A stretch of DNA of 64,000 bases from Bacteroidota bacterium (GTDB lineage: Bacteria > Bacteroidota > Bacteroidia > Cytophagales > Cyclobacteriaceae). How positions within the stretch are numbered: position 1 is the stretch's first letter; every line of letters starts with the position of its first letter. The translations under genes and the position numbers were made by a program. The DNA is taken from contig JAEYWY010000008.1 of assembly GCA_023428695.1 (NCBI GenBank), forward strand, positions 1 to 64,000, written 5' to 3'. The notes below the pieces were generated by a model that saw only the letters and a list, made by a program, of their open reading frames with translations, was not told the DNA's origin and did not search any database. Positions 17,363 to 25,339 of the stretch are shown here, one piece after another.

Positions 17363-17812
17363 TTAACCTCGTAGCTTATCCAGGATACGGTTCAGTTCTG
17401 TGGCCTCGGCTCTGGAGATGTTTTTCAGGGTCGACAGCCAGGCTTCCGATTCCTGGTCGATTTTTTTCAGGACCGCGATACCTTTTTCAGTGATCGAGAT
17501 ATCGACCTGACGCCTATTACTACCACAGATTTCGCGTTTCAAAAGACCTTTTTGCCGAAGTTTTTCGACCAGTCGGGTTGCATTGCTGCTCTTGTCAATC
17601 ATACGCGAACTGATGTCGGCAAGCATAAGTGGTTTTGGAGCGCTTCCGCGGAGGATTCGAAGAACGTTGAACTGTTCTGGTGTGATCCCGTGTGGTTTCA
17701 GCCGCCCTGCGTTAACGTTGTGCAGCCAACTTCCGGTGAAAAGAATATTCACCATGGCTTTCTCAAACTCATTGTTGAAACGTTCCTGCCTGATGTCCTC
17801 TTCCAACCCCAT
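17363..17812 (-). CDS. MarR family transcriptional regulator
   Basis: This is a 149-residue winged-helix dimeric repressor. The DNA-binding core reads LTFEQFNVLRIL-like (ITPEQFNVLRILRG), then the recognition region MLADISSRMIDKSSNATRLVEKLRQKGLLKRE and the wing RRQVDISITEKG, all typical of MarR. It is followed on the same strand by pirin, nitroreductase and SnoaL-like genes. Operator-like palindromes lie between its stop and pirin, and a matching half-site lies just upstream of its own start. This arrangement suggests autoregulation and control of an electrophile- or redox-responsive operon. Confidence 0.93.
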   Translation of the reverse strand: MGLEEDIRQERFNNEFEKAMVNILFTGSWLHNVNAGRLKPHGITPEQFNVLRILRGSAPKPLMLADISSRMIDKSSNATRLVEKLRQKGLLKREICGSNRRQVDISITEKGIAVLKKIDQESEAWLSTLKNISRAEATELNRILDKLRG

Positions 17813-17822
17813 AAGTCAAATG

Positions 17823-17829
17823 TTGTATA
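17823..17829. promoter_or_regulatory. MarR operator half-site upstream of marR
   Basis: TTGTATA, the same half-site found three times upstream of pirin, lies 11 bases upstream of the marR ATG. It is consistent with autoregulation, but a single 7-base half-site could be chance. Confidence 0.35.
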
Positions 17830-17854
17830 TAAGATTAACCGTAATGGCTGATAT

Positions 17855-18325
17855 TCAGTTCTTTGATTTCCTGGATGCAGCAACCTTCTTTCGGCCCGCC
17901 TCCGACATCGCGAAGCTGCGCGTCATTTTTTTGATCGCTTCGGCTTTCCTGAATCTTAGTGCTGACCAGTCTTCGTCGATCGCGACCATCCGGACCCCTT
18001 CAAAGCCAAGATCACCAAGTTTTTGCCAGCCAGTATCGCGGTTGAACTCGCATTTATAGCGTTTGGATGAGCCCTTCGGGTAGGCAAACCAGAGAATTCC
18101 GTCCGGGGCCAGCTTCCGTGCAATGGTCTCCGCCAGCTTGTCAACCTCATTTTGTTTGGTAACAAACGCAATCACAAAGGTTAACCCTTTTGCATTATCA
18201 AGAGTTGTTTTAACTTCGGCCAAATCCTCCATTTTCTTCATTTCCGGCGTGAACGAATCAGGGGAGTTAATTATATAAAGAGTGCCCTGATCTTTATAGT
18301 TCAGCTTTTTGAATATCGCGTTCAT
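17855..18325 (-). CDS. DUF3052-like protein
   Basis: The 156-residue product from the ATG at 18325 has the pattern I associate with DUF3052: an early LYIINSPDSF segment, a central TFVIAFVTKQNEVDKLAETIARKL helix region, LAPDGILWFAYPKGSSK, and a C-terminal VAIDEDWSALRFRK motif. It ends with a basic alanine-lysine tail. An in-frame ATG at 18358 would add 11 hydrophobic residues and I consider it less likely. No catalytic residues are known for the family. It is upstream of marR on the same strand, with a 42-base gap. Confidence 0.7.
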   Translation of the reverse strand: MNAIFKKLNYKDQGTLYIINSPDSFTPEMKKMEDLAEVKTTLDNAKGLTFVIAFVTKQNEVDKLAETIARKLAPDGILWFAYPKGSSKRYKCEFNRDTGWQKLGDLGFEGVRMVAIDEDWSALRFRKAEAIKKMTRSFAMSEAGRKKVAASRKSKN

Positions 18326-18412
18326 TAGCGTGATGTTGAGAAAGAAAATTAACACCATTTTTTGAGTCTTTAATAATGTTCACCAACAACTAAACAGAAG
18401 GTTATAATCAGT

Positions 18413-20125
18413 ATGGAAAAAAAGCTTCGGAGCCAGAACTGGTTCGGGAAAAAAGGAAAGGATGGATTTATTTATCGCGCCTGGATGAAGAACCAGGGAA
18501 TCCCCAATCACGAATTTGATGGCAGACCTGTAATTGGTATTTGTAATACCTGGTCGGAACTCACGCCCTGTAATGCGCACTTCCGCGAACTGGCCGAGTC
18601 CGTCAAGCGTGGAATTTCGGAGGCAGGAGGATTCCCGGTTGAATTTCCCGTGATGTCGCTTGGGGAGACGCTAATCAAACCGACTGCGATGTTGTACCGA
18701 AACCTGGCCAGTATGGACGTCGAAGAATCTATCCGGGCAAACCCCGTCGACGGAGTGGTTCTCATGTGCGGATGTGATAAGACAACCCCGTCTCTCGTGA
18801 TGGGTGCCTGCAGCGTCGATATTCCTACAATCGTGGTTTCCGGCGGTCCCATGTTGACCGGCCGATTCCGAGGTGGCGAAATCGGAACGAGTGACGTATG
18901 GCGGTTCAGTGATGCCGTGAGAATGGGAACGATGTCGGATCAGGAGCTTACCCTGGCAGAAGCCTGCATGTGCCGGAGTCGTGGCCATTGCGCGGTAATG
19001 GGAACTGCTTCCACGATGGCGTCAATGATTGAATCACTCGGGCTTGCATTGCCTCACAACGCGGCGATACCCGCCGCCGATGCACGGCGCAAAGTGCTCG
19101 CACAACTCTCGGGATACCGTATTGTGGAAATGGTTAAGAGCGACCTGCGCCTGTCTCACATTCTCACGAGAAAAGCATTTGAAAATGCCATCATAACAAA
19201 CTCAGCCATCGGAGGATCGACCAACTTTATCATCCACCTTCTGGCGATTGCCGGACGAATAGGAGTACCGTTAACGCTGGAAGACTTTGACCACCTTTCG
19301 AGCCGTATTCCGCTGATCGCAAACCTGCAGCCTTCAGGTCGTTACTTCATGGAGGATTTGTACTACGCCGGTGGTCTGCCCGCCGTAATGAAAGAACTCG
19401 ATTCATTATTACATAACGACGCCATTACCGTGACAGGTAAACCGATCCGGGAAAACTACCTCACCGAAGAATGCTATAACCGTGACGTGATCGCTACTGT
19501 AGAAAAACCATTCAAACCATTTTCGGGAGTAGCCATTCTGAAAGGCAATCTTTGCGAAAGCGGAGCGGTGATCAAACCGTCAGCTGCGTCAGAAAATCTG
19601 ATGAAGCACACAGGAAGGGCTGTCGTATTCGAAGACATTGAGGATTATAAGGCGAGGATTGACGACCCGAATCTTGATGTTGACGAAACCTGCGTACTCG
19701 TGCTTAAGAACGTCGGTCCGCGCGGTTATCCCGGCATGCCTGAAGTTGGAAACATGGGCATACCACGCAAGCTGCTTGAAAAGGGTATAACCGACATGAT
19801 CAGAATTTCCGACGGGCGTATGAGTGGTACCGGCTTCGGAACAGTCATACTTCATGCGTCACCTGAAGCAGCCCTGGGAGGCAACTTCGCGGTAGTACAG
19901 GATGGTGATATGATCACACTGGACGTACCTTTGCGGACGATAACGCTAAACGTTGACGACGCCATACTTGCGGAACGCAAACGGAAATGGACACCACGAC
20001 ACAAGACATATGATCGCGGCTACGTAGCACTGTACCAACGGCACGTTGAGCAGGCGCACCTCGGAGCTGACATGGATTTCCTCCGTGGAGGATCCGGCAG
20101 CGAAGTGACGCGTGATTCGCATTAG
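18413..20125 (+). CDS. IlvD/Edd family sugar-acid dehydratase (L-arabinonate dehydratase-like)
   Basis: This Fe-S hydro-lyase converts an aldonic acid to the 2-keto-3-deoxy acid. Of the 570 residues, the expected cluster cysteines are Cys53 (NTWSELTPCN), Cys121 (CGCDKTTP) and Cys193 (CRSRGHC). The C-terminal GRMSGTGFGTVILH segment and GPRGYPGMPE also mark the sugar-acid branch more than the valine/isoleucine enzyme IlvD, whose equivalent reads GRFSGGTHG. An SDR dehydrogenase follows after 30 bases, as expected in an oxidative sugar pathway. It lies away from any leucine/valine genes. Dihydroxy-acid dehydratase activity cannot be excluded without assay. Confidence 0.85.
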   Translation: MEKKLRSQNWFGKKGKDGFIYRAWMKNQGIPNHEFDGRPVIGICNTWSELTPCNAHFRELAESVKRGISEAGGFPVEFPVMSLGETLIKPTAMLYRNLASMDVEESIRANPVDGVVLMCGCDKTTPSLVMGACSVDIPTIVVSGGPMLTGRFRGGEIGTSDVWRFSDAVRMGTMSDQELTLAEACMCRSRGHCAVMGTASTMASMIESLGLALPHNAAIPAADARRKVLAQLSGYRIVEMVKSDLRLSHILTRKAFENAIITNSAIGGSTNFIIHLLAIAGRIGVPLTLEDFDHLSSRIPLIANLQPSGRYFMEDLYYAGGLPAVMKELDSLLHNDAITVTGKPIRENYLTEECYNRDVIATVEKPFKPFSGVAILKGNLCESGAVIKPSAASENLMKHTGRAVVFEDIEDYKARIDDPNLDVDETCVLVLKNVGPRGYPGMPEVGNMGIPRKLLEKGITDMIRISDGRMSGTGFGTVILHASPEAALGGNFAVVQDGDMITLDVPLRTITLNVDDAILAERKRKWTPRHKTYDRGYVALYQRHVEQAHLGADMDFLRGGSGSEVTRDSH

Positions 20126-20155
20126 CGGATAGCCAGAAAAAGATTATCCCATGAC

Positions 20156-20962
20156 ATGAAGAAGACATTTGGAGACAAAGTTGCAATCGTCACGGGAGCC
20201 GGACAGGGAATCGGATTTTCCATCTGCAAGCTACTTGCTGAAAGAGGAGCGAAAATCGTTCTTAATGATATTGAGCAATCGCTCGCAGAGGAGGCCGCGC
20301 GAAGAATTCAAGGCGCGGGCGGAATGTGCGTACCGGTGGCTGGCGATGCCGGTGATGTCGACTTCATCGATCATCTCACGACGCAAGCCGTTCGTGCTTT
20401 TGGATCACTTGATATTGCCATCGCGAACGCCGGTATTACGCTCTTCGGTCCCTTTCTGGATTACACCGAAACAGATTTCCAAAATGTCATGCGCGTGAAT
20501 TTACAAGGAAGCTTCTTTCTCGCGCAACACGCTGCACGGATCATGAAGGAACAAAAGAAAGGCGGCAGCATCCTGTTCATGTCATCTGTAACGGGACACC
20601 AGGCTCACAAAGACCTGGCGGCCTATGGCATGAGTAAGGCTGCGCTCGAAATGCTGGCAAAGACACTGGTGATTGAACTATCGCCATTTGGGATTACGGT
20701 GAATGCAGTGGCACCGGGGGCAACGCTGAACGAACGCACAATGAATGATCCTGATTATAAAAGTATATGGTCGAGGATAACGCCGATTGGAAGGCCTGCT
20801 GAAACCACTGACGTCGCGAACGCTGTTGTGTTCCTGGTTTCTCCGGAAGCGCGTCATATTACGGGCCAGACCCTGATCGTCGACGGAGGTTGGTGCAGCG
20901 TGAGTCCGTCACCTTATGAGGACACAGCGAAAGGCGAATCGCCTAAATCATCAGAACATTAA
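20156..20962 (+). CDS. Short-chain dehydrogenase/reductase
   Basis: This is an NAD(P)-dependent oxidoreductase with the classical SDR fold, 268 residues. The cofactor motif is TGAGQGIG (residues 13-20), the structural NAG is at 91-93, and the active-site Ser144, Tyr157 and Lys161 (YGMSK) are all in place. Asp38 after the second strand (LNDIE) suggests NAD preference. Together with the dehydratase 30 bases upstream it may form a sugar-acid catabolic pair, for example a sugar 1-dehydrogenase feeding the dehydratase. The last 20 bases overlap the convergent bshC gene. Confidence 0.9.
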   Translation: MKKTFGDKVAIVTGAGQGIGFSICKLLAERGAKIVLNDIEQSLAEEAARRIQGAGGMCVPVAGDAGDVDFIDHLTTQAVRAFGSLDIAIANAGITLFGPFLDYTETDFQNVMRVNLQGSFFLAQHAARIMKEQKKGGSILFMSSVTGHQAHKDLAAYGMSKAALEMLAKTLVIELSPFGITVNAVAPGATLNERTMNDPDYKSIWSRITPIGRPAETTDVANAVVFLVSPEARHITGQTLIVDGGWCSVSPSPYEDTAKGESPKSSEH

Positions 20963-22505
20963 ACCGCATATCAAGCGGATCGAGAACATCAACCAGCGTC
21001 CTGACAAATTCAGGATGCTGTTGTTGAAAATTGAGAAAGTTGTCAGTACGTTCCTGGAGTTTTCCATTAGGAAACAAAGCATCCTTAACAAATTCGATTT
21101 GCTTGAGTTTGTCGGCGTGAAGTCGCTTTTCCGCGCGCAGCATTTTCCGCTCAATTTTCTCGAGACTGTTTAACGCACGTTTCCCTTCCGCACCGATAAA
21201 TGGTGCAAGTGTTTTGTCAACGGACTCGGCACGCGTTCTCAGACTAGTGAAAATGTCATTAATGTTTGTTCGCTCTGAGCCAACGGTCAGGTCGCGCGGC
21301 GAATGCGAAAGTACCCAGTGATTGAACAGGTAGTTCTTTTCTTCGAAAATATCTTTAAACTGAAGACCGGTCTTCTCCAGTTTTCGCAGGACTTCGTGAT
21401 CAATAACCAGTGCAAAATTACGGGGAAGCAGAATCGGGAATGGAACACCACACTGATCGAATATCTCCTTAAGCTGAAGCCAGTAAACAACTTCTGCCGG
21501 GCCGCCGACATATGCGATATTAGGCAGGACAAGCTCCTGGTACAACGGTCGCAAAATGACATTAGGACTGAGTTTTTCCGGCTGATTTTCGATCAAGTTT
21601 TCAAGTTCTGCGCGGGAAAACCTCAGGTCCGTATCAAGCACCTTGAATTGTTCGCCATTTTTTACAATCCGTGAGCGAACGTGATCATCCAGGTAAAAGA
21701 AATTTATGTCGCGACAATAAACCTGTGTCTTGTAACCCAGGTCTTCGAGAGCTTTGGAAGTTTTGTCAACGCAACGTTTATGAGCGTTGTTGAAAATGTC
21801 TTCGCGCATTACATTGCTCAGTGCTGTCTTTAGTTCGCCATCATCGGGATCAACGACGACAAGCCCTTCTTCACCGAACAGGGCATCGACATAATACCGG
21901 GTGGCGTTCGCCAGCGTCTCGGACCCTGTGTACGCCTTTCTGAAAATTGTCGTTTCGCCGGGAATCTCGTCGAGCAGCGTAGCCAGACCGTTGGGAGAAA
22001 ACCTGCCTACCGCGCCCTTCTGACGCGTCTTCCACTCGTATTTTTTTCCGTAAAGCCGAAATGATTTTATTTCATCGTAATCGTGGTCCTCAGAAGCCAT
22101 CCAGTACACGGGAACGAAATTGTATTCCGGATATGTCTCCTTTAATTTTTTCGCCGTGTTGATTACCGTTACAATCTTGTAGATGAAATACAGCGGCCCT
22201 GTGAAGATGTTCAACTGGTGCCCTGTTGTAATCGTGAACGTATTGGCATCGGCAAGCGCCGCAATGTTTGACTTTACTTTGTCTGATGTTTCAAGCGACG
22301 CATACTGCTTCGTCAGGCATTTGCTCAGCAACTGGCGTGTCGTGGCAGGGAATGATGCTTTCTTGTCGCGGATTTGTCCCTCGAACTGATCAAGCCGGGG
22401 AAACCGATGATAAAATGGCCGGAGTGCCTCCTTCTCTTCAACGTAGTCTATAAAGAATTGATCAAAAGCATGCGTGTCCCTGAGAAGAATTTTTTCAAGC
22501 TGCAT
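20943..22505 (-). CDS. bshC: Bacillithiol biosynthesis cysteine-adding enzyme BshC
   Basis: BshC joins cysteine to glucosaminyl-malate in the last step of bacillithiol synthesis. The 520-residue product shows the family pattern: TITTGHQLNIFTGPLYFIYKI, PVYWMASEDHDYDEI (a HIGH-like nucleotide-binding neighbourhood), VVDPDD and PNIAYVGGPAEVVYWLQLK. Length is usual for Bacteroidota BshC. The bacillithiol-linked protein YtxJ lies at 58.6 kb in this same window, so the thiol is probably used by this organism. bshA and bshB are not here. It overlaps the 3' end of the convergent SDR gene by 20 bases. Confidence 0.95.
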   Translation of the reverse strand: MQLEKILLRDTHAFDQFFIDYVEEKEALRPFYHRFPRLDQFEGQIRDKKASFPATTRQLLSKCLTKQYASLETSDKVKSNIAALADANTFTITTGHQLNIFTGPLYFIYKIVTVINTAKKLKETYPEYNFVPVYWMASEDHDYDEIKSFRLYGKKYEWKTRQKGAVGRFSPNGLATLLDEIPGETTIFRKAYTGSETLANATRYYVDALFGEEGLVVVDPDDGELKTALSNVMREDIFNNAHKRCVDKTSKALEDLGYKTQVYCRDINFFYLDDHVRSRIVKNGEQFKVLDTDLRFSRAELENLIENQPEKLSPNVILRPLYQELVLPNIAYVGGPAEVVYWLQLKEIFDQCGVPFPILLPRNFALVIDHEVLRKLEKTGLQFKDIFEEKNYLFNHWVLSHSPRDLTVGSERTNINDIFTSLRTRAESVDKTLAPFIGAEGKRALNSLEKIERKMLRAEKRLHADKLKQIEFVKDALFPNGKLQERTDNFLNFQQQHPEFVRTLVDVLDPLDMRFNVLMI

Positions 22506-22614
22506 AGAAGCAACACCGGTTTGAAGTTGTCATTCGAAACGTAAGTCGAATAACGGAAAAATAATCGACAAAGTTATTGAACCTACTTTACAGATGGATA
22601 AGCGGCGAAAGGGC

Positions 22615-22633
22615 TGTTAACAAAACGTTAACA
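22615..22633. repeat. Short inverted repeat next to the rimO stop
   Basis: TGTTAAC (22615-22621) and GTTAACA (22627-22633) flank a 5-base spacer, immediately after the rimO stop codon. It could be a weak AT-rich terminator for rimO or a regulatory site for the bshC side. There is no T-tract, so this remains a structural observation. Confidence 0.3.
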
Positions 22634-22634
22634 A

Positions 22635-23951
22635 CTAGTCCTTTACCACCCTGCCCGAAAGATCGAACTCAGTCGCCGATTCAATAATCACGTTTTCAAA
22701 ATCACCCAATCTGATGTAGTTATCGGGGCTCGCGATCAACACTTCATTATCGACCTCAGGTGAGTCATATTGCGTTCTGCCGATAAACTGTCCGCCTTCC
22801 TTACGGTCAACGAGGACCTTCAGTTTGTGTCCGACTTTCTGTTGATTCAACTCAAGCGATATTCCCTGCTGAAGTTCCATCACACGCTCCATGCGTTCCT
22901 GCTTAACCTCTTCGGGAACATTATCCTCCATGCTATATGCGTGTGTATTTTCTTCGTGACTGTAGGTAAAGACGCCAAGCCGTTCAAATCTGGATCGCTC
23001 AACAAAACCCAGCAATTCTTCAAAGTTTGCTTCCGTCTCTCCCGGATGGCCGACAATCATCGTTGTGCGGATAGCAATACCCGGTACTTTGTCACGGATT
23101 GTGTCCAGCAGTTGTTCGGTTTTTTCTCGCGTAGTACCACGTCGCATCAATTGCAGCATTTCGGTTGACCCGTGCTGTAGTGGAAGGTCAAGGTACTTAC
23201 AGATATTGGGTCGTTCAGCCATTACATCGAGCACGTCGAGCGGGAATCCGGCCGGAAACGCATAATGCAACCTGATCCATTCAATTCCTTCAACGTCGGA
23301 AAGATGCCTGAGTAGTTCAGCAAGATTTCTTTTTCGATAAATATCGAGTCCGTAATAAGTGGAGTCCTGAGCAATGAGCAGCAATTCTTTTGTTCCGCCA
23401 CGCGCAAGGTTCTTCGCCTCTTTCACGAGTTCCTCGATCGGGCGCGAGACATGTTTGCCACGCATCAGCGGAATCGCGCAGAAAGAACAGGGACGGTCAC
23501 AGCCTTCCGAGATTTTGAGGTATGCGTAATGCCCCGGATTTGTAAGGATACGTTCACCAACGAGTTCCTGCTTGTAGTCAGCCCGAAAGGTTTTCAGGAT
23601 TCGCGACAAGTCCCGGGTGCCGAACCACGCATCAACTTCAGGAATCTCTTTTTCGAGGTCGTCTTTGTAGCGTTGCGAAAGGCATCCGGTGACGTATACT
23701 TTGTCAACAACACCGTCGTTCTTTGCATCGACGTATCTGAGGATCGTATCTACGGATTCCTGTTTCGCGTTGTCGATGAATCCGCAGGTGTTGATGATCA
23801 CCACGTTCGAATCGTCTGCAGAGTTCTCGTGTACCGTCTCAATTCCATTGCCCCTCAGTTGTGTCAACAAAACTTCAGAATCCACCTGGTTTTTTGAACA
23901 ACCCAGTGTTACGATGTTGACCTTTGTCTTCCTGTGTCCCTTTGTTTTCAA
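22635..23951 (-). CDS. rimO: Ribosomal protein S12 methylthiotransferase RimO
   Basis: RimO is a radical-SAM enzyme that adds a methylthio group to the conserved aspartate of ribosomal protein S12. The 438-residue product has the N-terminal UPF0004 cluster cysteines Cys18, Cys56 and Cys90, the radical-SAM motif Cys151-x3-Cys155-x2-Cys158 (CDRPCSFC), and a C-terminal TRAM domain (about 370-435). The start appears to be TTG at 23951, because no ATG lies between it and an upstream in-frame break and a good -7 promoter element lies 24 bases before it. In related genomes rimO is commonly near ftsY, as here. Confidence 0.95.
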   Translation of the reverse strand: MKTKGHRKTKVNIVTLGCSKNQVDSEVLLTQLRGNGIETVHENSADDSNVVIINTCGFIDNAKQESVDTILRYVDAKNDGVVDKVYVTGCLSQRYKDDLEKEIPEVDAWFGTRDLSRILKTFRADYKQELVGERILTNPGHYAYLKISEGCDRPCSFCAIPLMRGKHVSRPIEELVKEAKNLARGGTKELLLIAQDSTYYGLDIYRKRNLAELLRHLSDVEGIEWIRLHYAFPAGFPLDVLDVMAERPNICKYLDLPLQHGSTEMLQLMRRGTTREKTEQLLDTIRDKVPGIAIRTTMIVGHPGETEANFEELLGFVERSRFERLGVFTYSHEENTHAYSMEDNVPEEVKQERMERVMELQQGISLELNQQKVGHKLKVLVDRKEGGQFIGRTQYDSPEVDNEVLIASPDNYIRLGDFENVIIESATEFDLSGRVVKD

Positions 23952-23974
23952 TGCTGGCGTTTCGATTTAGGTGG

Positions 23975-23982
23975 CAAAAATA
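23975..23982 (-). promoter_or_regulatory. Candidate -7 element of the rimO promoter
   Basis: On the minus strand this reads TATTTTTG, an exact TAnnTTTG match, ending 23 bases upstream of the rimO TTG start. No clear -33 TTTG is seen at the expected distance. Confidence 0.4.
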
Positions 23983-24004
23983 CTAAAAATAAACCGGCAT
24001 GGAA

Positions 24005-24034
24005 TTTGGCCTTGCAGCGCTTGATTTATCTTTA
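24005..24034 (+). promoter_or_regulatory. Candidate promoter of the DUF6452-like lipoprotein gene
   Basis: TTTG (24005-24008), an 18-base spacer and TATCTTTA (24027-24034) match the Bacteroidota promoter with one mismatch in the -7 element. It lies just upstream of the GTG start at 24053 and downstream of an in-frame ATG at 23999, which supports the GTG as the true start. Confidence 0.4.
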
Positions 24035-24052
24035 CAGCCGCAATTGCAAACT

Positions 24053-25339
24053 GTGAAAAGAACAACTTGGTTCATTTTTTTGCTGCTTTTCGGCGTTTCG
24101 TGCCTGGACGAGCCTGAATGTTATCTGCTGAACAACAATGTGACGGGGATATATTTCCGGGTAATGGGTTCAAACAGGATCGACTCACTGGCTGTCCGGA
24201 GATTCATGATCAATAATCGGCTCGAACCCGGCGAATTAACCTGGGATATTCCGCGTGATTGCGTAAAGACCTTTATTCAGGCCCCGTTAGACTATTTCAA
24301 CACCCAGACAACGTATTCATTTATCACGAGTCACCATGGGGTACCGGGCGCGGAGAAACAACTTTTACTTGGGTACAAGGTACAGGCGCAATTTGTCTCG
24401 GAGGAGTGTGGGCCGCGGTACATCCTGTCAGAACTGCATGTCCAGGAAACGGGTTTTGACTCGGTCCGTGTGGTGAACGCTGATCCCAGCAGGGACGGCA
24501 ACGCACGAAATATCGAAATTTTCAGGTGCCCTTTCCCCGATACCGTGGGTATAACGCTGCACCAGCTTACGCTGCCCGCGACACCGGGTGCTCAGCGAAG
24601 CCGTCCGGCAGGTGCAGATTTTGATGCCATACTTGTGGATGGATTATCGGCCTTTTACGAAAATCAGCGCGCATCGACGCTCCACCTCCCTGTTAACGTC
24701 AACGCAGAAAGCACCAGTTATGAATTTGATTTCGCAGGCGACGACCCGCTCTTAAACGGAACACTTTCCGTTGATTATACCAGGACGACAGAAACGCGGT
24801 ATCGGCAATGCGGGCCCCAGACTTTTATCACTGATCTCGCTATTGCAAATACAACGGGGCTGGATTCCGTAAGCATCGCAAGAGACGAAAATGGATTTCC
24901 GTTTATATCACTTACTGATCCGGTTCAAACCAACATCAATATTTACCGCTGCCCTCCGACTAATTTGATGCAGCTTGGATTCAGAAGAGTCGTCGCAGGC
25001 GGCACGCCACAAACGGCGACTGCGCAAATTGAAAGCATCACGACAGACTATAATAGCGAAGTCTACTACGAAGGTGTATCAACCAGTTTTGTACAACTTC
25101 CACTTAACGTCGATGCCAACAGCACAGTCTTTACGATCCGTTTCACCGACGGAACGGAAGAAAACCTGACGGTCAACTACATCGTCGGGCCTCCAAGTCG
25201 CGCTCTGTTCCGCAATGCATGTTCCAATATAAAAGCGATTACTTCCTTGACAGCAGGTGGAACTACCGGCGCAACGACAGTAACTAACGCATCAGTATTT
25301 TATCCTCCGGTAAGTAATGTTACGCTCCAGATTGAATAG
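24053..25339 (+). CDS. Lipoprotein with three tandem DUF6452-like units
   Basis: From the GTG at 24053 the product is 428 residues: a signal peptide ending FGVSC (a lipobox-like site, Cys17), then three homologous units of about 120-130 residues. Each unit has a CP or CY start, a QLP/HLP/QAP-L-N-V-type strand, a two-strand segment ending in a Cys-Gly pair in units 1 and 2 (EECGPRYI, RQCGPQTF), and a TGLDSV-type end. The pattern matches the small Bacteroidota DUF6452 lipoproteins, which normally have one unit. The neighbour is a DUF6048 protein, the usual partner as I remember it. The function is unknown. The residues after Cys17 (LDE) are acidic, which may favour surface exposure. Confidence 0.7.
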   Translation: MKRTTWFIFLLLFGVSCLDEPECYLLNNNVTGIYFRVMGSNRIDSLAVRRFMINNRLEPGELTWDIPRDCVKTFIQAPLDYFNTQTTYSFITSHHGVPGAEKQLLLGYKVQAQFVSEECGPRYILSELHVQETGFDSVRVVNADPSRDGNARNIEIFRCPFPDTVGITLHQLTLPATPGAQRSRPAGADFDAILVDGLSAFYENQRASTLHLPVNVNAESTSYEFDFAGDDPLLNGTLSVDYTRTTETRYRQCGPQTFITDLAIANTTGLDSVSIARDENGFPFISLTDPVQTNINIYRCPPTNLMQLGFRRVVAGGTPQTATAQIESITTDYNSEVYYEGVSTSFVQLPLNVDANSTVFTIRFTDGTEENLTVNYIVGPPSRALFRNACSNIKAITSLTAGGTTGATTVTNASVFYPPVSNVTLQIE

